From assembly GCF_000711695.1 (NCBI RefSeq), contig NW_013546993.1:102722-166721 (forward strand): a stretch of DNA of 64,000 nt, read 5' to 3'. Numbering within the stretch: position 1 is the stretch's first letter; each line of letters opens with the position of its first letter. A program made the position numbers and the translations under genes. Shown here one piece after another: positions 55,412 to 64,000 of this stretch. This DNA is from Tilletiaria anomala UBC 951. Its lineage: Eukaryota > Basidiomycota > Exobasidiomycetes > Georgefischeriales > Tilletiariaceae. A model generated the notes under the pieces. The model saw nothing but the letters and a program-made list of their open reading frames with translations. It was not told where the DNA came from and made no database searches.

Positions 55412-58174
55412 TTACATGAGCAATTCATCCAGAGCGCTCAACTTGGGCACAGGCTGATCTGCAGCGTAACCCCCGCCTCCACCGAAATCATCGCCTAGCA
55501 TTGCGTACGGATCTTCGCCGCTGCCTCCAGTAGCAGCACCTGTTACATCAGTGCCATTCGCCTTGCCTCCCATCGACTCAACGCTGTCTCGACGATAGGC
55601 AGACTTTGGCTCGTGCCGCGCCCATGCGACAGGCCCGATCCCCGACTCGGCAGGTGACGGCGGGCCGTCGACTTCGGCGTGTGACACGTTCGCTGAATGG
55701 CCCTGCACTCCAGAATTCTCCACGCTGTCCTCCTGCTCGTGGACCGCCCGTCCTTCTGCGGTGGCCCCGGTCCCTGCTGACGCAGCGGTATCCAGTAGCG
55801 AGAGAGACGGATGGGCGGCGCCGCCTATCGGGGGTGCGTCATTGGCAGCGGCGAGAGCCGCACCGCTGGCACCGGCTGCTCGCACCGCTGACGACGATGA
55901 TCTAGGTTGCATTACCCGCGGAACACTCGGCCCTTTCACTGTAGGTCGCGTGTAGATGTGCGAGCTGGCGTATCGACGCGCGCCTTCGTCGAGAGCTGGC
56001 GAATCCGGAATGTACTGTACGCGGAAAGCACAAGCACACGTAATGCAAGAAGTGGACGAACCAAAGTCAGCCTCCTACAGCCAATGTCGTTATTAAACGC
56101 GCGAGGCGGAGCCACCCACCCTGGCTTTTGCATTCCTGATGAATGTTTGCGGCTGCCTATGAAAGATGCTGCTGAGCGTGCTGGCATGCAGGAGTAGCTG
56201 ATCGAGTAGCACGCGGTCCATGCGGTCCGTCTCAGTGCTTATTAGCGGTTTGTCTGCCAAGACGATTTCCCTTGCTGCTGCCGGGTCGGTCGAGAGCAGG
56301 CGCCAGTACATGAAGCCCCGGTCCCTGCAGTCCGGGTTGTCCACCTCCTCTGTGGCCCACTTGAGCACCTTGGGAACAAGTTCCCCGCCCGCTGCGGGAC
56401 GCTTGAGGAAGAGCTTGACGGTCGCAGTGAGCAGCGCCAGCTGTACCTCCACCGGTTCCTCGAGGAAGGAGTAGAGAAAGTCTTCAAGCAGCTCATCGCT
56501 GTTCTCTATCCGATCAGCATACTGCCCGATGATCCAGATCATCGCTGCTTTCGCCTCAGATTGGTCCAGGCTGTCAAGGTTCTCGCAAAGGATAGCGATG
56601 ACGCTCTCGTATCGGTTGGGGTGTTTGCGGAATATGTCCTTGATCACTACGATTGCCTCTTGCACCACGTAGTTGACCTTGGTCTGGATCAGCGAGACCA
56701 GCGCGTTGATACATCGATCCGCCGCCGGTTCGATCTTGATGGCTAGGCGCCCGATCGAGCGCACTGCTTTCCGCACAAAGTCGACGTCGACTTCCGAGGC
56801 GTACCTGGCAGCAATGCACGGCGTGTGGTGTGAAATGTGTCAGCAAACTCGGGCTTTACCCTATGCAGTACCTCGTACTTGAACGGCGAAGATTCACTCT
56901 TTCAGCTCTGCCAGTACTTGCGAGACATTCTTCTCGGTCGTGAGGCGATACATGATCTCCAGCTTGGCCATCTTGACGTAAATCGGATCGTTGTACTTGC
57001 AAAAGAAGACTTTAACATCGTTGCGCAAGACGATCGGGCGGCGTTGGATGATGAGGAGGATGTTTCGTAACGCCACGTACTGCACCTCTGGGCCGGACGA
57101 TAGGAGTGTGACTGTCGGAAGTGTCGCCACGTGGAAATTTAGTAGAGAAAGCTGTGGGTCAACGGTAGCTCCAAAGCCTTAACGCAGGACATATTGCTAG
57201 AGAAAGCAGAACGTACTCAGAGGCGGCGATAGTTTCTTGCAGAGGCCTTCTTTGAATTCGCTCGAGGAAATGTAGTTCATGAGATAGAGGATCACCTTGG
57301 CAGCGGTGAGGACGACCGCTGAGTTGGAGTGTGACAACCGTACCGCGACGCGCTCCGCCAGAATCTCTGCATCGGCAAAGTCAGAAGGCACGAAGAACAG
57401 GAGCGACTCGAGAATGTAGACCTGTCCCCACCTGGAAGAGATGCAGAGCACAAGCATTGAATTGGGCCTATTCAGCAAGAGAGCATTCGTGGATGCGCAT
57501 CGGATGTCCACTCACTCGGAGCACTCTTGCAGCGCGCTGACAAGCTTGCTCGCAACAGTGAGATTGAGTTTGAGCTGAATGTTGTCGCTGCGCTCGCTGA
57601 TTTCCGTGAGCGCCGCCACGGAATTGGCGACGACTGTCGGGTTGGAGTCCGCGAGAAGATCGCGCAGCATGCCGATGAAGCCATGTTTGTCGACCATGCG
57701 CTTTTCATACATGTACAGCTTTGCCACGCAGATTGCCGCAGTCTTGCGCACGTACGGATCTGCGTCTTTAAGGGACTGTCGCAGCGGGTCGATCAGCGCA
57801 CTGATCAAGACGGGCACCTGGATGTACGACATGGTCCTGATGGCCAGCGCGCGGATCAGCGGGTTACGGTCGTTGCAGTCAGACAGGAAGCCAGGGATGG
57901 TGGTGTGGATGAGGTCCTGCCGTACGCGGCCGTAGTTGATGAGGTAGAGGTAGACCATCTTTTTGATGTCCAGCACCTGAATATTCATGCAGGCTACCAT
58001 GTCCGGGAAGAGGCTGCTCATGTCATTGCCCATGGTGGCATTGGCGATGACCTTTTTAAGAGCAGCCTTCTTCTTGACCCAGCCCTTGTCCTTCTTGTCA
58101 TCATTCAACTCGGCCTTGAGCTCTTGCGCTCGACCGCGCTGGAAGAACTTCGCATCGCGCCCCGAGTCTCCCAT
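55412..58174 (-). CDS. APL2: AP-1 adaptor complex beta subunit
   Basis: Large beta-adaptin of the clathrin adaptor at the trans-Golgi and endosomes. The start [23 protein letters not shown] is the family's usual beginning. The HEAT-repeat trunk follows: [75 protein letters not shown]. The next exons give [75 protein letters not shown] and [23 protein letters not shown]. The C terminus is a Ser/Ala/Gly-rich hinge ending [10 protein letters not shown]. No ear (appendage) domain is visible, as in yeast Apl2. The short length favours AP-1 over AP-2. Several short introns occur. Head-to-head with the aconitase gene. Confidence 0.92.
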
Positions 58175-59147
58175 CCTGTTAAGCTGCGCCGTGTACTTGA
58201 CGGTACGTGTTGCTCTGGGGTATCGACAGCTGAATGAGTTGCAGGGCGAATCGCACTCGGAGGCAGCGATCCCGCTTGGCGAGACACAGTGCTGCGCGAA
58301 GGCAGTTGCGAGGTTGCGACTTTGCCTGTATATACGAGGCGCCCAAGCCCCAGAAGCGCTTCAAGTGTTCTGTTCGTCGATTGAGATGCTGATGCGTGGT
58401 TACGCTCATTGAATCGACTTCAACTCTGGGAGATCCCGTGTCACCTGGAGAGGGGAGACTGCTGGAGAGAGGTGGTGTGATGCCATCGCACTTCACAGGC
58501 GCTAGCAGGCTCAATGAGGCGGAACGGCACTATCCACTAATATACCTGAAGCTGGCGGCCGCTGATCGTCATTCTCCAGAGACCTGGTTACCTGTCACAA
58601 AGGGATGAGCGGACCAACATATTACACTGAGACACAAGTCACAACGCAAAGCGATGCTCTCGGATGCTAGCATGAATGCTGCTGGCAACAGGCTGAAGCC
58701 TGAGCCCCACAACCTGCCCGCACTGCATCATTGTAAAGCACAGCATGCTATCATCGTCAGAGCAAATACCGTTTGATGAAGAGTACGATAACGGCCACAG
58801 TCGGCAGAGGTGGTAATAAATGTAGGGTTGTATCAGCCAGTCGGCCGCTTCCGACTTGACCCACCCCTTCTCCCAACCTGGCAGTGTGGAGTGCTCTTCG
58901 GCATCTTTCACAAACAAAAAGTCGCCGAGGGACGCCCGCAGAAAACAAAGTAGACCACTGTAAAGAAGGAAAGAGCGAGAGGGGTGTGAGACAAGAAGAT
59001 GCATTTGATCTTCTCCGTTCTCTACATTCATCCACCTCGCCTTCAATACAGGCTCGCACCGTCGACCTACCACCGTTCTTCTCACCTCGAACGTGGATCG
59101 TGCGTCGAGCGACAGGCGGCACAAGGCGGAAAGAGTAGAGAACAGCC
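58175..59147. promoter_or_regulatory. Divergent promoter interval, AP-1 beta / aconitase fusion
   Basis: About 970 bp between divergent start codons. A minus-strand frame (58639-59319) overlaps the aconitase 5' end and shows no domain. Nothing else distinct is seen. Confidence 0.45.
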
Positions 59148-62100
59148 ATGTCGCAGATGATCGCACGCGCCTCTCGCGGCCTCCGCGCTCGCAACCATGT
59201 CGCTGCTTGCTCCCTATGCCGCGCTGCTGTGTCCAACAGCGGCAGCCGGCGAAGCCTGGCAACGATCGCGTCTGGGAAATCGTCCTCGCCAGCCTCTGCT
59301 CACCCATCTCGCATGCCACCCTACGCCAAGCTGCTCGAGCAGCTTGCCATCGTACGCGCTCTGCTCGACCGGCCGCTGACGCTCTCCGAAAAGATTCTCT
59401 ACTCCCACATCCGGAATCCGGAAGAAGCCCTCTCGCATATCGGCAGAGACACTTCCAACATCAGGGGAAAAGAGTATCTCAAACTCACCATCGACCGTCT
59501 TGCTATGCAAGGTGTGTCGGAAGTGCCATTAGAGATTGCGGCTGCTTGCCAACTCGACTGACGTTCGATCTTGCGGGGTTCTGCAGATGCTTCTGCTCAG
59601 ATGGCCCTGTTGCAGTTTATGACCTGCGGTCTGCCCCGCACCGCGATCCCTTCCTCCGTTCACTGCGACCATCTGATTCAAGCCTATGAAGGCGCAGAGG
59701 CAGACCTGAAGCGCTCCATCGCCTCCAACTCGGAAGTATTTGACTTTTTACGCTCTGCCTCGCAAAAGTACGGCATCGAGTTTTGGGGCCCTGGCTCGGG
59801 CATTATCCATCAGATCGTCCTGGAGAACTATGCCGCGCCAGGAATGCTCATGCTCGGAACAGACAGTCACACGCCGAATGCAAGCGGCATGGGATGTCTG
59901 GCGATCGGGGTGGGAGGCGCCGATGCTGTCGACGCGATGACGAACACACCTTGGGAGCTGCTCGCGCCAAAGGTGCTCGGCGTCAAGTTGACCGGCAAGC
60001 TCAACGGGTGGTGCACGCCGAAGGATGTTATTCTTCACCTGGCCGGCAAGCTCACTGTGCGAGGAGGAACAGGCAAGATCATCGAGTACTCTGGCAGCGG
60101 CCTCGACTCCATCTCCGCCACGGGTCTAGCGACGATGAGCAACATGGGTGCTGAAGTGGGCGCCACGACTAGTGCCTTCCCTTATTCTGCTGAAATGGGC
60201 AAGTACCTGCGCGCGACGGGCAGGGAACAAGTGGCGCAACAGGCGCAGGCTGCCTTTGACCAAGGCCTGCTGCGAGCTGACCAGGGTGCGCAGTATGACG
60301 AGGAGGTGCACATTGACCTGAGCAAGCTGGAGCCGACGCTGAATGGGCCTTTCACGCCCGATCTCAGCACGCCGCTCTCGACCTTTGTCGAGCGAGCCAA
60401 GTCGGATGCCCGCGACCATCCGATCGAGCTCTCCGCCGCGCTGATCGGTTCGTGCACCAACTCAAGCTACGCAGACATGGCGCGCTGCGCTTCGCTCGCC
60501 AAGCAGGCCAAAGAGCGCGGCATGAAGGTCGTCACCTCTTTCGACGTCACGCCGGGCAGCGAACAGGTGCGCGCGACGATCGAGCGCGACGGGATTGAGC
60601 AGGACCTACTCGACGTCGGAGCGCGCGTGCTCGCCAATGCGTGTGGACCGTGCATCGGTCAATGGAACCGCAAGGAACTGCAGGGCAAGAGCAACGTCAT
60701 CCTCACATCCTTCAACCGCAACTTCAGGGGTAGGAATGACGGAAACAGCAAGACAATGAACATGCTCGCCAGCCCAGAGATCGTCACTGCCATGGCCTTC
60801 GCCGGACGTCTCGACTTCAACCCGATGACCGACACGCTTAAGGCGCCCGACGGCTCGGACTTCAAATTTGAGCCACCTTCCGGCAATGAGTTGCCAACGC
60901 GCGGGTTCGTCCCAGGGGACACGTCGTATCTGCCTGCTGCGGCGCCTGAACCGCAGCCATCGACTGAGGTGCTCATCAGCCCGACGAGCCAGCGCCTGGA
61001 ACCGCTGCAGCCTTTCAACTCTCCCTTTGCGAGCCGGGCAGACTTTGAGCTGCCGTCGATGCGCTGTCTTCTGCGCATCCGCGGCAAATGCACCACTGAC
61101 CACATCTCTGCTGCGGGACCATGGCTCAAGTACAAGGGTCACTTGAGCAACCTGGCGGAGAACACGCTGATTGGCGCGATGAACGACGAGAACGGAGAGG
61201 TCAACTCTGCGCGCGACTTCGAGGCTGCTGCCGGGGACAAGGAGCAGGAGTGGGACACGATCCCGAGCATGGCTAAGCGCTTCCGTGCGCGCGGTCAGCC
61301 GTGGATGATTGTGGCTGACCACAACTATGGCGAGGGCTCTGCGCGTGAGCATGCGGCGCTGCAGCCGCGCTTCTACGGCTGCAACCTGATCGTCGCGCGC
61401 AGCATTGCGCGCATCGCAGAGACGAATCTGCGCAAGCAGGGCGTGCTGACGCTGCTCTTTGCCAACGAGGACGACTACAGCAAGATCGCCGCGGGCGACC
61501 TGGTCGAGACGGTCAACCTGAGCGAGCTGATCGATCCTGTCAAGGGTGACCTCGGCACGCAGGTGCAGCTCCGCGTCACCAAGTTTGCTGAGGACGGCAA
61601 GAGCGTCAGGGAGGTGCTGCACATCCGCACTGTGCACACGCTCTCCAAGACCCATCTCGACTGGATCCGCGCTGGCTCGGCGCTCAACCTGATCCGCCAG
61701 CAGGCTGCGCAGTCTGCTGGCAGCTCCGACTCGGGCCGCGGCGCTGGTTCAAGTGCAAGGGTCATGCCTGTTTCTTCGGGAACGTCTTCCAGCGCTGCTC
61801 GCCAGGCTCGCGCATACAGCACCTCGAGCGTTGGGCTGCAGAAGACTGCTCCTGCGGTGGGCTCGGCGTGGCCGAGCTCGCAACGGCGCGGGTATGCGAC
61901 TGCACCAGCGGGCAAGTCGACGGCATCGGCGTCGCGGTTGAACCCGAACGACCCGAACTATGTCCCACCAATGGCCGACTCACGCACTGAGGCAATCCGC
62001 AAGATGGTCTTTCCGCCTGCGCCGGCTGCTGCTGCTGTGTCGGCGGCGGACGTGCTGCCATACGGGGCAGAGGTGCATGACACGATCCGGCGCGCGTACC

Positions 62101-62495
62101 TGCTGCTGCGGCGGACGGAGCGCGAGTCGCAGCGGGAGGACCTGCGCAACAAGCACGCGGCAATGGTCGAGGCGCTGGACGACCTGCAGCGCACGGACGC
62201 GCGGCTGTACGCGGCAGCCACACTGCGCGTCGCGAGCAGCAAGCGCACGCAAGACGAGATGCGTAGGCTCCGGCAGCTCGGCCTCACTGCTGCCGGCGGC
62301 ATCCGACCGGACGCTGGGGGCGAGGGCAAGGGCGGGGAGCGCTCGGCGCTTCTCGCGAGCCCCGAAGCGCGCCGACGGCTCAAGAACGAGGGCAGCAAGC
62401 GGCTCAGCGGCCTCTTCCCGCGCGAGTGGCGGGCGCCGACGCTGACACCCAGCAGCAAGGGCTGGCCCTCGTACGGCGGCGGTGCCTCTGTGTAG
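59148..62495 (+). CDS. Aco2-type mitochondrial aconitase fused to an mL40 (MRPL28)-like ribosomal protein domain
   Basis: Two exons (59148-59511, 59587-62495) give 1090 aa. Residues ~1-45 form a presequence rich in Arg and Ser (MSQMIARASRGLRARN...RRSLATIAS). The aconitase spans ~55-830: KEYLKLTIDRLAMQDASAQMA across the junction, LGTDSHTPNASGMG, the [4Fe-4S] cysteines in GSCTNSSYADM and NACGPCIGQW, DHISAAGPW, GEGSAREHAA and THLDWIRAGSALN, where aconitases normally end. SNSEVFDFLRSAS and QIVLENYAAPGMLML fit the Aco2 paralogue. The frame continues without a stop for ~260 residues: a linker with ARQARAYSTSS and QRRGYATAP, then LNPNDPNYVPPMADSRTEAIRK, a charged helix (IRRAYLLLRRTERESQREDLRNKHAAMVEALDDL, positions ~955-990), ARLYAAA, and a C-terminal GLFPREWRAPTLTPSSKGW. 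The last block and the helix resemble fungal mL40. Whether the product is cleaved is unknown. Confidence 0.86.
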
Positions 62496-64000
62496 CGTCG
62501 CGCGTGCGCGGCGGCCAGTGCGGTGCTCCCTTCGTGTCCACAGTTTTTTCCTCTTGTCTTTTTCCCCTTTGTATGTACAGCGACACGCACTCGAGAAGTG
62601 AGGAAGGCAATCGATTGGCATGCTCCGGATGACTGCCTGGTGTGTGTGCTGCACGGGTCTACCTTGCAACTAGACGCAGCGTATGCGCTCAGCTTCCATA
62701 CGCGGTGACGACGATGTCTGCGTCAGTGCTTTGCATGCTCTGATCCATGCGAGCGCGCAAGAGGGAAGGAGAGCGAGAGGGCGATGTGACTGAATAGGGT
62801 TGCTGTGTTGGCTGCGCAGCGCTGCTCCGTGGTGATTGGGTGTGGAGTTGGAGAGTAGCCCGAGCCACAGGATGACGCGATCGCTAAAATAATAGAAGGT
62901 GGCACCAGGTGGCAGTGAGCGGTGACGTACACTTGAACTGCGTCCCACTGCACTGGACGCTGCAGCCAACCCGCACCCCCTCCTTTTTGTTATCTTTTTT
63001 GTTTTTAGCCCCCGCTAGTAGCCAGCGGCCCACGCGCGGGCCTGGCCCCGGAGGTGTGTGGGTTACAGAGCCACAAAGGGGACCCATGCGACAGTCCTGG
63101 TGGCTGTGGCGTGCGTATTGCTCCCAGAGTGCAGGTCGGCACCGCCGTTGCCCCGCCACTCCAGCCCCTGGCTCCCCTCTCTTGCGGTGCGAGCAGGGAC
63201 GTTCAACAACGATGCGATATGTACATGTGATCCTGGCACGCAGTTCGGGGTGTGAGACTTGACGGAGCAAGCAAGAGCCAAAAGAGACTCCACCCTCCCG
63301 ATCGATGACCAAGGCAGCAGAGCAGAGCATCTCGGCAGGCAAAGTGCCAAGCAGTCCGCGCCGCCGGCTGACGGCAGCCGAGCCAGACACTTGGACACGG
63401 CCTCACTTCCTTTTTTGCACTCCTGATGGGCGTTAGCCGCTGGGCCGCGGGGGTCGCAAGGCCTGCCGCTGCGATGGATCGTGCCTGGCACGCACAAGGC
63501 CACACACACCCTCTTACACCCGCGATCATCGGCCCGTCTGTCCGACAGAGTCTGCCAAGTAGACGCTTGAGGCAAATTCAAACCCGGGTCGAGTCTCTTG
63601 ACTAGGCCAGAGCAGAACAGTAGCGAACAGGGTATCGTCGTCACAGCTCTGCGCACCCGCACCCGCACCCTTTCCTGCACACCATACTGGCAGCCAGGAG
63701 ATATATAGCGTGTGTGGGAAAGAGTGTGTGTGTCCCGAGCAGAGAGCGCGCTCGTTTGGGCACGCCCCGCAGACCTGTCTAGCACCTACTATGCACAAGC
63801 ACCGCTGCAGCACGCTGCCATTCCCTCGTCCCAAGGGCCGTGCGAGACCAAGCAGACATCGCGTTACGGCCTGATCGACACTAGCCCCTTGCTCCTCCTC
63901 GTCGAACAGGGCGGCAGACAAGCATCGTTGACAGAGCGACATCCTGTCGTCCACAGCAGCTCCGCAGCAACCCTCTTGTTTGGCTGCCATAGCACCCCCC
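62496..64000. other. 1.5 kb to window end, no gene seen
   Basis: The 3' flank of the aconitase fusion gene and beyond. Contents: a T-rich tract (about 62985-63005), short ACCCGC repeats near 63655-63670, and a GATATATAG sequence near 63700. Open frames are present on the minus strand (for example 63063-63785), but none carries a recognisable domain. A gene truncated by the window edge cannot be excluded. Confidence 0.4.

Noticed and set aside
60606-61655. Long minus-strand frame of 349 codons inside the aconitase gene
   Set aside because: It is the antisense of a GC-rich, strongly conserved coding region and shows no domain. Such frames are expected by codon bias.
1-64000. tRNA genes, rRNA, transposable elements, CRISPR arrays, biosynthetic gene cluster
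   Set aside because: I looked for A/B-box tRNA signals, terminal repeats, transposase or reverse transcriptase motifs, and clustered secondary-metabolism enzymes, and saw none I could support by eye.

Overview
The window is nuclear DNA of a basidiomycete fungus, most likely from the smut lineage (Ustilaginomycotina) judging by overall style; the species cannot be named from the sequence. The evidence is the gene content (Hrd1, Set9, Top3, AP-1 beta, Kre6, dynamitin), many short introns of roughly 50-120 bp with GT-AG ends, compact spacing, long Ser/Pro/Gly/Ala-rich disordered stretches inside conserved proteins, and the absence of operons, rRNA, tRNA, CRISPR or recognisable transposons.

Layout, left to right: the 3' end of a Met30-type F-box/WD40 gene (+, cut by the window edge); a HOS1/HDAC8-like histone deacetylase (-); AIM41 (-) and a membrane-anchored cysteine synthase (+) in head-to-head arrangement; a GPI-type ThuA-fold protein (-); DNA topoisomerase III (-) head-to-head with an RMND1/DUF155 mitochondrial protein (+); a 1017-residue C2H2 transcription factor (-) with a 3.5 kb upstream gap; NAD kinase (-) head-to-head with the ERAD ligase HRD1 (+); the H4K20 methyltransferase SET9 (-); dynamitin (-) head-to-head with the complex I subunit NDUFB4 (+); an unknown Ser-rich protein (-); a vacuolar-type carboxypeptidase Y (-); an armadillo-repeat SmgGDS-like protein (-); a KRE6/SKN1 glucan-synthesis protein (-); the AP-1 beta subunit (-) head-to-head with an aconitase (+); then 1.5 kb with no gene seen.

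Most of this is ordinary housekeeping and there is no gene cluster with a single function. Mitochondrial functions are common (AIM41, the cysteine synthase, the RMND1 family protein, NDUFB4, aconitase). Four of the five head-to-head pairs with short or moderate gaps include one of these genes.

The standout is the last gene. One uninterrupted frame carries a complete Aco2-type aconitase and, after a linker with two mitochondrial-presequence-like motifs, a region that looks like the mitochondrial large-subunit ribosomal protein mL40 (MRPL28 family). This is an apparent enzyme-ribosomal protein fusion. It parallels, with a different ribosomal partner, the aconitase-bL21m fusion known for fission yeast Aco2.

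Other points of interest are four tandem GRF zinc fingers plus a CCHC knuckle on topoisomerase III, repeated GTCAGT splice donors, very short first exons (11 codons in dynamitin, 16 nt in NDUFB4), and a fungal SmgGDS-like protein. Exon boundaries below were placed by hand from splice consensus, reading frame and family motifs.
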